Source: Hyperoodon ampullatus
Lineage: Eukaryota; Chordata; Mammalia; Artiodactyla; Ziphiidae
Assembly (NCBI GenBank): GCA_949752795.1
Contig: OX457056.1
Span: forward strand, 92,712,942 to 92,776,941
Direction: 5' to 3'
DNA: 64,000 bases
The translations under genes and the position numbers were made by a program. Below, piece after piece: positions 32,691-43,667 of the stretch (within the stretch, counting starts at the first letter, position 1; every line of letters begins with the position of its first letter). The notes under the pieces were generated by a model. It saw only the letters and a list, made by a program, of their open reading frames with translations, did no database searches and was not told where the DNA came from.

Positions 32691-32870
32691 TTTTTTTTTT
32701 TTTGGGGTACGCGGGCCTCTCACTGTTGTGGCCTCTCCCGTTGCGGAGCACAGGCTCCAGACGCGCAGGCTCAGCGGCCACGGCCCACAGGCCCAGCCGG
32801 ACCGGGGCACGAACCCGTGTCCCCTGCATCGGCAGGCGGACTCTCAACCACTGCGCCACCAGGGAAGCCC
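32691..32870 (-). mobile_element. CHR-type SINE with an internal deletion
   Basis: The short-form body lacks about 25 bp around 32797-32798, where 'cccagccg' joins straight to 'gaccggggcacg'. The missing part is the 'gatcccacatgccgcggag' region. A TSD 'ttctctttt'-like sequence occurs on both sides. 'gcggccacggcccacagg' shows further private changes. Confidence 0.93.
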
Positions 32871-35613
32871 TTCTCTTTCTTTTAATTAGTGATGTGTTTG
32901 CTGCCTCTGCTTTGCCAGTAACCTAATCTGTTTTTGATCCACCTATTGGGAAATAATAATAACAGCTAATATTTATTATATGCTTTTTTAATACAGCAGG
33001 TTCTTATTAGTTATCTATTTTATGCATCTTACTGTATATATGTCAATCCCAATCTCCCAATTCATCCCACAACCACCACCACCACCACCCCTACCTCTGC
33101 TTTCCCCCCTTGGTGTCCATAACGTTTGTTCTCTACGTCTGTGATTATTTCTGCCTTGCAAACCGGTTCATCTGTACCATTTTTCTAGATTCCCCACATA
33201 TGCGTTACTATATGGTATTTCTTTTTCTCTGACTTACCTCACTCTGTATGACAGTCTCTAGGTCCATCCACGTCTCTACAAATGATGCAATTTTGTTCCC
33301 TTTTATGGCTGAGCAATATTCCATTGTATAAATGTACCACATCTTCTTCATCCATTCATCTGTCAATGGGTATTTAGGTTGCTTCCATGATCTGGCTATT
33401 GTAAATAGTGCTGCAATGAACACTGGGGTGCATGTGTCTTTTTGAATTATGGTTTTCTCTGGGTATATGCCCAGTAGTGGGATTGCTGGGTCATATAGTA
33501 ATTCTATTTTTAGTTTTTTAAGGAACCTCCATACTGTTCTCCATAGTGACTGTATCAATTTACATTCCCACCAACAGTGCAAGAGGGTTCCCTTTTCTCC
33601 ACACCCTCTCGAGCATTTGCTGTTTGTAGATTTTCTGATGATGCCCATTCTAACTGGTGTGAAGTGATACCTCATTGTAGTTTTGATTTGCATTTCTCTA
33701 ATAATTAATGATGTTGGTCAGCTTTTCATGTGTCTCTTGGCCATATGTATGTCTTCTTTGGAGAAATGTCTATTTAGGTCTTCTGCCCATTTTTTGACTG
33801 GGTTTTTTTTTTTTTAATATTGAACTGCATGAGCTGTTTATATATTTGGAGATTAACCCTTCCTCCATTGATTCATTTGCAAATATTTTCTCCCATTCTG
33901 AGGGTTGTCTTTTCATCTTGTTTATAGTTTCCTTTGCTGGACAAAAGATTTTAAGTTTCATTAGGTCTCATTTGTTTATTTTTGTTTTTATTTCCATTAC
34001 TCTAGGAGGTGGGTGAAAAAAGTTCTTGCTGTGATTTATGTCAAAGAGTGTTCTTCCTATGTTTTCCTCTAAGAGTTTTATAGTGTCCCATCCTACATTT
34101 AGGTCTCTAATCCATTTTGAGTTTATATTTGTGTATAGTGTTAGGGAGTGTTCCAATTTCATTCTTTTACATGTAGCTGTCCAGTTTTCCCAGCACCAAT
34201 TATTGAAGAGGCTGTCTTTTCTCCATTGTATATCCGTGCCTCCTTTATCATAGGTTAGTTGACCCTAGGTGCGAGGGTTTATCTCTGGGCTTTCTATCCT
34301 GTTCCATTGATCTGTATTTCTGTTTTTGTGCCAGTACCATATTGTCTTGATTACTGTAGCTTTGTAGTATAGTCTGAAGTCAGGGAGTCTGATTCCTCCA
34401 GCTCTGTTTTTTTCCCTCAAGACTGCTTTGCCTATTTGGGGTCTTTTGTGTCTCGATACAAATTTTAAGATTTTTTGTTCTAGTTCTGTAAAAAATGCCA
34501 CTGGTAATTTGATAGGGATTGCATTGAATCTGTAGATTGCTTAGGGTAGTATAGTCATTTTCACACTATTGATTCTTCCAATCCAAGAACATGGTGTATC
34601 TTTCCATCTGTTTGTGCTATCTTTGATTTCCTTCATCATGGTCTTATAGTTTTCTGAATACAGGTCTTTTACTTCCTTAGGTAGGTTTATTCCTAGGTAT
34701 TTTATTCTTTTTGTTGCAATGGTGAATGGGATTGTTTCCTTAATTTATCTTTCTGATCTTTTGTTGTTAGTGTATAGGAATGCAAGAGATTTCTGTGCAT
34801 TAATTTTGTATCCTGCAACTTTACCAAATTCATTGATTAGCTCTAGTAGTTTTCTGGTGGCATCTTTAGGATTTTCTATGTATAGTATCATGTCATCTGC
34901 AAATAGTGATAGTTTTACTTCTTTTTTTCCAATTTGTTTTCCTTTTATTTCTTTTTCTTCTGATTGCTGTGCCTTGGACTTCCAAAACTATGCTGAACAA
35001 TAGCGGCGAGAGTGGATATCCTTGCCTTATTCCTGATCTTAAGAGGAAATGCTTTCAGGTTTTCACCATTGAGAATGATGTTTCTTGTGGGTTTGTTGTA
35101 TATGGCCTTTATTATGCTGAGGTAGATTCTCTCTATCCCCACATTCTGGAGAGTTTTTGTCATAAATGGGTATTGAATTTACTCAAAAGCTTTTTCTGCA
35201 TCTATTGAGATGATCATATGGTTTGTATTCTTCAATTTGTTAATATGGTGTATCACACTGATTGACTTGCATATACTGAAGAATCCTTGCATCCCTGGGA
35301 TAAATTCTACTTGATCATGATGTATGATCCTTTTAATGTGTTGTTGGATTCTGTTTGCTAGTATTTTGTTGAGGATTTTTGCATCTATATTCATCAGTGA
35401 TATTGAAGTATAATTTTCTTTTTTTGTAGTATCTTTGTCTGGTTTTGGTGTCAGGGTGATAGTGGCCTCACAGAATGAGTTTGGGAGTGTTCCTTCCTCT
35501 GCAACCTTTTGGAAGAGTTTGAGAAGGATGGGTGTTAGCTCTTCTCTAAATGTTTGATAGAATTCACCTGTGAAGCCATCTGGTCCTGGACTTTGGTTTG
35601 TTGGAAGATTTTT

Positions 35614-35823
35614 TTTTTTTTTTTTTTTTTTGCGGTACGCGGGCCTCTCACTGTTGTGGCCTCTCCCGTTGCGGAGCACAGGCTCCGGACGCTCAGGTCC
35701 AGCGGCCATGGCTCACGGGCCCAGCCGCTCCGCGGCATGTGGGATCTTCCCGGACTGGGGCACGAACTCGCGTTCCCTGCATCGGCAGGCGGACTCTCAA
35801 CCACTGCACCACCAGGGAAGCCC
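35614..35823 (-). mobile_element. CHR-type SINE inside L1 ORF2
   Basis: Tail of about 22 T, then the body 'gcggtacgcgggcctctcac' to 'accagggaagccc'. The 15-nt TSD 'tgttggaagattttt' is at 35599-35613 and 35824-35838. It interrupts the RT domain region. Confidence 0.97.
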
Positions 35824-36734
35824 TGTTGGAAGATTTTTAATCACAGTTTCAATTTCATTACTTGCGATTTGTCTGTTCATATTTTCTATTTCTTCCTGGT
35901 TCAGTCTTGGAAGGTTATACGTTTCTAAGAATTTGTCCATTTCTTCCAGGTTGTCCATTTTATTGGCAAAGAGTTGCTTGTAGTAGTCTCTTATGATGTG
36001 TTCTATTTCTGCAGTGTCCTTTGTAACTTCTCCTTTTTCATTTCTAATATTATTGATTTGAGTCCTCTCCCTCTTTTTCTTGATGAGTCTGGCTAAAAGT
36101 TTGTCAATTTTGTTTATCTTCTCAAGAACTGCTATTAGTTTTATTGACTTTGTTATTGTTTTCTTTGTTTCTATTTCATTTATTTATGCTCTGATCTTCA
36201 TGATTTCTTTCCTTCTACTAACTTTGTGTTTTGTTTGTTCTTCTTTCTCTAGTTCCTTTAGGTGAAAGGTTAGATTGTTTATTTGTGATTTTTCTTGTTT
36301 CTTGAGGTAGGATTGTGTTGCTATAAACTTCCTTCTTAGAACTGCTTTTGCTGCATCTCATAGGTTTTGGATCAGTGTGTTTTCATTGTCATTTGTCTGT
36401 AGGTATTTTTTGATTACCTTCTTTATTTCTTACGTGATCTCTTGGTTATTTAGTAACGTATTGTTTAGTCTCCATGTGTTTGTGTTTTTTGTGTTTTTTT
36501 CCCTGTAATTTGTATCTAATCTCATAGCATTGTGGTTCAAAAACATGCTTGATATGATTTCAATTTTCTTAAATTTACCAAGGTTTGATTTGTGACCCAA
36601 GATGTGATCTATCCTGGAGAATGTTCTGTGTGCGCTTGAGAAGAAAGTGTCATCTGCTGTTTTTGGATGGAATGTCCTATAAATATCAATCAAATGTATC
36701 TGGTCTATTGTGTCATTTAAAGCTTGTGTTTCCT

Positions 36735-36924
36735 GGGCTTCCCTGGTGGCGCAGTGGTTGAGAGTCTGCCCGCCGATGCAGGGGACATGGGTTTGTGCCC
36801 CAGTCCGGGAAGATCCCACATGCCGTGGAGCGGCTAGGCCCATGAGCCATGGCTGCTGAGCCTGTGCATCCGGGGACTGTGCTCTGCAACAGGAGAGGCC
36901 ACAACAGTGAGAGGACCGTGTACC

Positions 36925-36955
<31 letters not shown>

Positions 36956-36958
36956 GCC
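36735..36958 (+). mobile_element. CHR-type SINE inside the L1 endonuclease region
   Basis: Short form in the opposite orientation to the other SINE in this L1. Tail of 29 A (36927-36955). The TSD 'cttgtgtttcct' is at 36723-36734 and 36959-36970. It carries several private changes ('gcccgccgatgc', 'gtgcatccgggga'). Confidence 0.96.
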
Positions 36959-37512
36959 CTTGTGTTTCCTTATTAATTTTGTGTCTGGATGATCTATCCA
37001 TTGGTGTAAGTGAGGTGTTACAGTGCCCCACTATTATTGTGTTACTGTCAATTTCCTCTTTTATAGCTCTTAGCATTTGTCTTATGTATTGAGGTGCTCC
37101 TATGTTGGGTCCATATATATTTATAATTGTTATATCTTCTTCTTGGATTGATCCCTTGATCATTATGTAGTGTCCTTCCTTGTCTCTCGTAACATTCTTT
37201 ATTTTAAAGTCTATTTTATCTGATATGAGTATTGCTACTCCAGCTTTCTTTTGATTTCCATTTGCACGGAATATCTTTTTCCATCCTCTCACTTTCAGTC
37301 TGTATGTGTCCTTAGGTCTGAAGTGGGTCTCTTGTAGACAGCATATATATGGGTCTTGTTTTTGTATACATTCAGCAAGCCTGTGACTTTTGGTTGGAGT
37401 ATTTAATCCATTCACATTTAAGGTAATTATAGATATGTATGTTCCAATTACCGTTTTCTTAATTGTTTTGGGTTTGTTTTTGTGGGTCCTTTTCTTCTCT
37501 TGTGTTTCCCAC

Positions 37513-38408
37513 TTAGAGAAGTTCCTTTAGCATTTCTTGTAGAGCTGGTTTGATGGTGCTGAAATCTCTTAGCTTTGGCTTGTCTGTAAAGGTTTTAATT
37601 TCTCTGTCGAATCTGAATGTGACCCTTGCCGGGTAGAATCTTGGTTTTAGGTTGTTCCCTTTCATCACTTTAAATATATTTTGCCACTCCCTTCTGGCTT
37701 GTAGAGTTTCTGCTGAGAAAGCAGCTAAACTTATGGGAGTTCCTTTATATGTTATTTGTTGTTTTTCCCTTGTTGCTTTCAATAATTTTTCTTTGTCTTT
37801 AATTTTTGCCAATTTGATTACTATATTTCTTGGCCTGTTTCTCCTTGGGTTTATCCTGCCTGGGACTCTGCGCTTCCTGGACTTGGGTCGTTATTTCCTT
37901 TCCCACGTTAGGGAAGTTTTCGACTATAATCTCTCCAAATATGTTCTCGGGTCCTTTCTCTCTCTCTTCTCCTTCTGGGACCCCTATAATGTGAATGTTG
38001 TTGCATTTAATGTTGTCCCAGAGGTCTCAGGCTGTCTTCATTTCTTTTCATTCTTTTTTCTTTATTCTGTTCTGTGGCAGTGAATTCCACCATTGTGTCT
38101 TCCAGGTCACTTATCCGTTCTTCTGCCTCAGTTATTCTGCTATTGATTCCTTCTAGTGTAGTTTTCATTTCAGTTATTGTATTGTTCATCTCTGTTTTTT
38201 TGTTCTTTAATTCTTCTAGGTCTATTTTAAACATTTCTTTCACCTTCTCAATTTTTACCTCCATTCTTTTTCCGAGGTCCTGGATCATCTTCACTATCAT
38301 TATTCTGAATTCTTTTTCTGGATGGTTGCCTATTTCCACTTCATTTAACTGCTTTTCTGGGGTTTTATCTTGTTCTTTCATCTGCTACATAGTCCTCTGC
38401 CTTTTCAT
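37513..38408 (-). pseudogene. L1 ORF1 remnant (RNA-binding protein)
   Basis: ORF1p is a coiled-coil trimer with an RRM and a C-terminal domain that binds L1 RNA. Translation starts at 38408 (MKRQRTM) but meets TAG at codon 8 (38385-38387). From 38381 a 124-codon frame is rich in heptad-like K/E/L/I runs (MKEQDKTPEKQLNEVEIG and on). A C-terminal part (37513-37812) shows AKIKDKEKLLKATREKQQ. The region between is frameshifted. Dead copy. Confidence 0.92.
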
Positions 38409-38735
38409 TTTTTCTGTCTCTGTGAATGGGGTTTTCATTCCACAGGCTGCAGGACTGTAGTTCTTCTTGCTTCTGCTGTCTGCCCTCTCTGTTATATGTT
38501 TTTTATATGCTGTGCATTTTTCTGTGCAGGATGTAACATCACTAATTTAATCATTATGTCAATCCCATGATGTAAGTACGATTATAATCTCCAGTTTTAC
38601 AGTGAAAGTAACTGTGACACAAAATAGTCACTTGCCTAAGATCACACAACTAGTAAGTGGCTGAGTCAGGATTTGAACCGAGAAAGTTGGGCTCCAGAGC
38701 CTCATGTCCTAAAGTCTAAAACCCAACTGTGTTAA

Positions 38736-39056
38736 TAAAGAAGCAGACGTAGAGAATGGACTTGAGGACACAGGGTGGGGGAAGGGTAAGCTAGGAAGAA
38801 GTTAGAGAGTGGCACTGACATATATACACTTCCAAATGTAAAACAGATAGCTAGTGGGAAACAGATGCATAGCACAGGGAGATCAGCTCAGTGCTTTGTG
38901 TCCACCTAGAGGGGTGGGATAGGGAGGGTGGGAGGGAGACACAAGAGGGAAGGGATATGGGGATATATGTATACATATAGCTGATTCACTTTGTTATACA
39001 GCAGAAACCAACAGAACAATGTAAAGCAATTATACTCCAATAAAGATGTTAAAATA
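38736..39056 (+). mobile_element. L1 3' UTR, short 5'-truncated copy
   Basis: 'agaagcagacgtagagaatg', 'gatagctagtgggaaacag', 'gggagggtgggagggagaca' and 'tactccaataaagatgttaa' match the same subfamily as 1592-2034. TSD 'aaacccaactgtgttaa' versus 'aaatccaaccatgttaa', with three differences. It lies just downstream of the MIR end. Confidence 0.93.
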
Positions 39057-39189
39057 AAATCCAACCATGTTAACCTGACATGTGTGACACACCTCCACCA
39101 ACCTGCACCTGCCTTTTCAGCCCCTCCCCTTGCCTCTGGCCCTTCCACACACCTCTCCCTATGCCTCCCTTCCTGCCCTTCCTTACTTT

Positions 39190-39460
39190 GTTAATCCCTG
39201 CCAATTCAGGGTTCCCCTCGGGCATCTTCTCTCTGTCCACCCCATCTAGGTTAGGTGCCCTCTAGGTTAGGTGCAGGCTGTTCAGACAGCTCACATTGCA
39301 CTTTGCTGCACAGATTTATAACTGTCTGACTCTTGTCTGCATCTCATGGTGGACTGAGAGTTCCCTGAGGGCTGAGACCAAGGCTTTAAATCTCTGTGTC
39401 CCAACCTAGCCAGGTACCTGGTTTCGGGTAAGTGCTTACTATCTAGTTTTAAATAAATAA
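39190..39460 (+). mobile_element. L2 LINE 3' end relic
   Basis: 'tggactgagagttccctgag', 'ctgagaccaaggctttaaat' and 'ccaggtacctggtttcgggt' followed by 'aagtgcttactatc' mark an L2 tail ending in AAATAAATAAATAA. It includes a 13-bp direct repeat 'ctaggttaggtgc' near 39246-39274. Confidence 0.65.
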
Positions 39461-40224
39461 ATAAGGCAGAGCCCAGACTAGGACTCAGAATAGAAAAAGG
39501 AGCAGCGATTGCCCAAATAGTAGTTTTCAGCCTGGAAATATTGTTGGTACCCTGAGTAGACCGTGAGCAGCCCATGTCCATATAGATTGGAACAGTGTTG
39601 AATGGAATAGAATCAGTAGTGTGAAACTCATGCCTTCAGTCCTGGTACTGGGGACATATGCCCAATTCGTATGGAAGAGACTGCTCCCCACAAAGCAAAG
39701 ACAGTGACAACACATACTCGCACAGATGTTTACCATGGGTCACAGAATGACTTTTTTGAGTTTTTCAAAAATGTTAAAAGTGAATGAATATCTTCTTTAC
39801 CTTCCCTTCTCTTCCTAAATAATTCAGTCCTTAAAGCTATTATGTGGGCTGAGTAAGGCTGTCACCCTTGTGGGGGGTGGAGGAGATATGGTGGCTCAGA
39901 CAAGGTGAGATCAGCCACAGAGAAGGGCTGACCCGCACAAGGGCCAGAGCCTGGATGGGCAGTGTCAGAATCCAAGTGGGATGAGGAGGGCAACTGTGTG
40001 GGGAAGGGGGCAGTGGTCATGATAGCAGTTGGTGACATTCAGGGGATTGATCAAATAAGCAAGTGTATTAAGGATAATGGAAATCAGGCTCCATAAGTGT
40101 TAGAGAAGGAACTTACAATATGGAAAGGGAGAAAGCTAGGATGAACCCTGTGGTGCTGGATTGGAATTGGAAGTACCAGAGTGAATTTATGGTTTTCAGT
40201 ATATATGGACCATCTACAGAAATA
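39461..40224. other. Unique non-coding sequence
   Basis: No exon or repeat family recognised. Confidence 0.45.
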
Positions 40225-41178
40225 ATATAGATGTATATATACACACACTAGCTCTGTCCACTGAAAGAGTCAGGGAACAGCAATACCTAAGTTAGCAGTG
40301 AACACACTGAGCAGTCAGAATTGGGATTCTAAATAATCCCGCACATAATGGAACCAGAGCTCCTTGGAGAAATAGCTAATTTTAAAGCTGGAACATGTCA
40401 TTGTAACAGGAAGTAAAGAAGTGTTCAAATGATGATGGGAACATGTCAAAAGGGCACATTGACAGTTTGGGAATGAGATATTTACATAATTTCAAGGTCA
40501 TTTTCTGACAACACTTATTAATTTAAAAAAAGGAAGAAGAGTAACTTTCCAGTGGAGTACCCTAGCAGACACCCGTTTAATCAAGTGATCACAGTGAAAT
40601 TTAAAATCATCTTCCGCCTGATAGGATGCAATGGGAAGAACACAGCATCACTTCTGTGATATTCTTGCCAAAGTTGTAGAACTTGAATCTAAACGTGAGG
40701 AAATTCAGACAAACCCCAAGAGAGGAACGTTCTACAGAATAACTAGCCTGTATTTTTTAAAAGTGTCAAGGTCATGAAAGTGAAAGAAATACCAAGGAAA
40801 GGTTGCATATTGGAGCAGACTAAGGAGATGGGACAACTAAATGCAGTGCTTGATTCGAAAGTACTCTTTTTGCTATCAAGGCTATTATTGGGACAACTGA
40901 CAAACACTTGAACTGATCTGAGGATCCAAAGACAATTAATGAAAGCTTACTGGGGTCTGAGGATTAGACTATAGTAATGTATCAACATTAAGTTCCTGAT
41001 TCTGTGGTTGTGTAGGAGAATGTCCTTGTTTATGGGAAATGCACACTAAAGTATTTGGGGAAGATGAGGCATCACTTTGGCAGCTTATTCTCAAAGGGTT
41101 CAGGAAAAATATAGTATAAAATTCTTTGTAGTATACATGCAACTTTTCTGTAAGTTTGAGATTTTTCAAAATAATCGA
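40225..41178 (+). mobile_element. Old L1 (L1M type) 3' UTR
   Basis: 'agctctgtccactgaaagag', 'ggtcattttctgacaacact', 'gtaactttccagtggagtac', 'aagaacacagcatcacttct', 'agagaatgtccttgtttatg' and the end 'gcaacttttctgtaagtttg' are in the order of the mammal-wide L1M 3' region. It is non-coding and about 950 bp long. Confidence 0.75.
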
Positions 41179-41639
41179 TATCTATATCTATAACTATATC
41201 TACATCTACATGTAGTAGATATCTTAGGTTGGAATTATAATGTTTTTCAGACTTGCCAGGACACAGGTACCCAGAGGCTGCTTTGGGAGGTTAAAGGTTG
41301 GAGTGGCTGCCCCAAGAGTAGAATCAGGGTATGTCTGCTTCATGTTGGTTCTCTGCTGAGGTGTAGGAGATGGGCATTCTCACCCCACTCATTTAGTAAA
41401 GGAAGGACAGATTACTGAATAACTAGAGAGAGAGAACACAGTATCTATAGGGCTGATCACGTCGGCCACTTGACTTATCTGATGATGGGCTCCCTGCCAG
41501 AACCAAGGAAGTAGAAACACTGAGGGCCCGTTTGTCCTCTGGGGAAGTCTGTGGGATAACTAAGGCCCAGTTCTTTAGTGTCTATGTGGAATGTGGATTG
41601 TGCAGGGGATCCCATGTTCATCTGAGGCTTGGCCTAAAA
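41179..41639. other. Unassigned sequence with a short TATCTA-rich run
   Basis: A 'tatctatatctataactata' run lies at 41178-41222. The rest is unassigned. Confidence 0.45.
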
Positions 41640-42250
41640 TGCTGAGAATAACCACCATTGCCTATTGGGCAACCTTCTAAGTGTCAGAAACTGGGATAGG
41701 TGGCTCATGTGTTCTTTTTATAATCATCACAATGGTTCTCCTTTTAAAGTATTGTCCCCATGTTATAGATGAGGAAATAAAGCTTGGAAAGGCTTAGTAA
41801 CAGGCTCATTGTTATGGGTTGAATTGTATCCTCCCAGATGCATATGCCGAAGCCCCGTATCTCAGAATGTGGCTGGATTGGGAGATAGGGCCCTGAAAGA
41901 GGTGATTAAGTTAAAAAGAGGTCCTTAGGGTGGACCCTAATCCAACTGATCGGTGTCCTTATAAGAAAAAAAAATTTTGGACATGCAGAGGGACACCGAG
42001 GGTACAGGTGCACAGAGGAATGACCATGCAAGGACACAGCAAAAAGGTGGCTGTCTCCAAGCCAAAGAGAGTGGCCTAACCTTGATGTTGGACTTCTAGG
42101 CTCCAGAACTATGACAAAATACGTTTCTGCTGTTTAAGCCACGCAGGCTGTGATATTTTGTTATGGCAGCCTGAGCAGACTGGCATGGTTATGCTAGGCA
42201 TCTGGTGGAGATGAAGCTGGTGTTCAAAAGCAAATCCATGTAGCTCTGTT
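41640..42250 (-). mobile_element. MIR SINE split by an LTR
   Basis: 'ttctaagtgtcagaaactgg', 'gtccccatgttatagatgag' and 'gaaaggcttagtaacaggct' (left), then 'tgctaggcatctggtggaga' and 'tggtgttcaaaagcaaatc' (right) together read as a reverse MIR. Confidence 0.68.
41810..42185 (+). mobile_element. MaLR/MLT1-like solo LTR in MIR
   Basis: Starts 'tgttatgggttgaattgtat' and shows 'gatagggccctgaaagagg', 'gtccttataagaaaaaaa', 'ttggacttctaggctccaga', 'gctgtttaagccac' and 'ttttgttatggcagcctga'. TG and CA ends fit 41810 and 42185. A matching TSD was not found. No internal viral sequence. Confidence 0.78.
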
Positions 42251-42254
42251 CTAT

Positions 42255-42500
42255 GTCACCTTCCTACACACAGGGCCTCTGCTGTGAAAATTCTTCCCAC
42301 CTCCTCCAATAGGCCGCCCAGAACAACAATCCAAAACCTCACAGACTGAGTAGATCCCTCCTCTACCGTCCCACAGCCCTTACTATACGGCATATAGTTA
42401 GTGGCACACAACTAACTCACAATACTGTGATCAAATTGAGAGTAGGGCTCCCTTCATCTGTATCCCCAGCATCTCCCATGGGGCCAGGCACATGGTATTT
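42255..42500 (+). mobile_element. L2 LINE 3' end relic
   Basis: 'agggcctctgctgtgaaaat', 'agcccttactatacggcata', 'tgagagtagggctcccttca' and 'tgtatccccagcatctccca' then 'ggccaggcacatgg' form a complete L2 tail order. Confidence 0.68.
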
Positions 42501-42504
42501 AAGT

Positions 42505-42735
42505 AGTTTGTATGTATTGAGCACTTACGTGCCAGCAAAGATTTTACATGCATTATCTCATTTAAACCTGAAGACAACTTCTTGAGGTAGGTATCACCAT
42601 TAGTCCCATTTTACATATCAAAAAACTGAGGTCAGAGGGGTTAACTGAGTTACCCCAGGACATAGAGCTAGTAGGTGGTGGAACCAGGATTCATGTCCAG
42701 ATGGTCTAATTCCCCCGTCCATCCGTGCTCTTCAC
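42505..42735 (-). mobile_element. MIR SINE relic, nearly complete
   Basis: 'attgagcacttacgtgccag', 'catgcattatctcatttaaa', 'cttgaggtaggtatcaccat', 'cccattttacatatcaaaaa' and 'agagctagtaggtggtggaa'. One of the best preserved MIRs here. Confidence 0.9.
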
Positions 42736-43254
42736 CCCCTGCCCTGCTGTCACAGTCTTGCTGTAAATGCCCACTCCCTCCCTACCTGGGGGGCTGTGCT
42801 GATCAGAAATGCTCTCCCTCAGTACAAGTCCCTACTTCATGCTAAGCCCAAGTGTGAAGCTCCCCTCCTGTGGAGAGTCTTCTCACACACAACCTCCTCT
42901 CTCAGCCCCCACTCTGTACTCCTTCAGCACCTCCTGGGCATACGGTCTGCACCACGCCCTGACATGTGGCCCAGAGCTGGGCACTGGGGCCATCACTTAT
43001 CGACATTTGTTGAACTGGCATCCATGCCCAGGGATGGAAGTAAACAGGGATACATAACATGGTGGCAGGGTCTTGGATACTGTGACTCTCCACATCTGGA
43101 TTATCCAGGAGAGTTCCAATTGCTAAAATTCTATCCTCTCATCAGATCATTTGCCAGAATATGTGGCAGAGAATGTCGTCTGGTATTTGGTTTAGGAAGT
43201 AGAGTCACCATTCTACTGGAAAGAGGCAGGAGTGGAGACAAAATGAGCTGTCTG
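42736..43254. other. Unique non-coding sequence
   Basis: A 192-codon frame at 42796-43374 runs over this and the next MIR piece. It has no motif, signal or domain that I recognise, and it partly translates repeat DNA, so I do not call it a gene. Confidence 0.5.
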
Positions 43255-43360
43255 TCACTCACCTTCCTACGTGCTGCTGGGCAAATCACAATTTCTCTGG
43301 ACCTAAGTGTCTCCGAGGGTAAAATTGCAGTGGCAATGCCCATTTCTCTGGTAGAAATGG
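43255..43360 (+). mobile_element. Weak MIR core fragment
   Basis: 'cgtgctgctgggcaaatcac' and 'tctggacctaagtgtctccg', then 'gggtaaaattgcagtgg', resemble the MIR core 'cttgggcaagtcac...cctcagtttcc'. Confidence 0.5.
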
Positions 43361-43632
43361 GACAAAACCTGTGAACGTGTTTTGAATACTGATGAAGAAT
43401 AATGTTATATAAACCCAGTCACCATTAGTGGGATTACTTCTGTTTTTACTGACCTGCTTGGCCAGTAAAAAATGAAATAAAAAAGTAGTTTTTATTTTTG
43501 AAAGTAAAGGAAGACGTGTCCATGAAGAGTGCAGAAAAAAATCAAACATAAAGAGAGCAAACGTCCTGAGGCCTTTCTAGAGTGCTTTGAAAAAGACAGA
43601 ACTAGATATTTCTAGGTTCTTCTCAACAAGTT

Positions 43633-43633
<1 letters not shown>
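43361..43633. other. Unassigned sequence
   Basis: Nothing recognised. Confidence 0.4.

Positions 43634-43665
<32 letters not shown>
43634..43665. repeat. (GT)16 microsatellite
   Basis: An uninterrupted GT run, likely to vary in length between individuals. Confidence 0.97.

Positions 43666-43667
<2 letters not shown>

Larger units (their letters stand above)
33200..37454 (-). pseudogene. L1 ORF2 remnant (endonuclease-reverse transcriptase)
   Basis: ORF2 normally encodes a 140-150 kDa protein with an AP-like endonuclease, a reverse transcriptase and a Cys-rich C-terminus. Here the endonuclease part is readable at 36834-37415 (CLQETHF motif, then a broken frame). The RT part (35179-35709) includes [15 protein letters not shown]. 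The FADD active-site box is encoded at 34892-34903. The C-terminus (33208-33693) shows the C-rich segment [16 protein letters not shown]. The usual start codon reads ACG (37452-37454). Many stops, frameshifts and two SINEs disrupt it. Confidence 0.9.
32985..38502 (-). mobile_element. Near full-length L1 with two SINEs inside
   Basis: A reverse-strand L1 of about 5.08 kb after removal of both SINEs. It holds the 3' UTR (32985 to about 33200), ORF2, an inter-ORF spacer, ORF1 and about 95 bp of 5' UTR ('gcagaagcaagaagaac' on the minus strand). A 9-nt TSD 'ttatatgct' at 32976-32984 and 38503-38511 defines the ends. A short (ACC)n run at about 33070-33088 lies in the 3' UTR. It is 5'-truncated in the 5' UTR and cannot encode active proteins. 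Confidence 0.93.
32955..38715 (-). mobile_element. MIR SINE split by the 5.5-kb L1
   Basis: The left piece 32955-32984 ('cagctaatatttattatatg') and the right piece 38503-38715 ('gtcaatcccatgatgtaagt', 'tccagttttacagtgaaagt', 'gtcacttgcctaagatcac', 'cacaactagtaagtggctga') join into one reverse MIR when the L1 is removed. Confidence 0.87.

Noticed and set aside
33069..33090. (ACC)n repeat considered as a separate microsatellite locus
   Set aside because: It is part of the L1 3' UTR and short, so it is noted there only.
42796..43374. A 192-codon plus frame
   Set aside because: Unrecognisable protein, overlaps a MIR-like fragment and antisense frames of 63-70 codons. No promoter or splice evidence.
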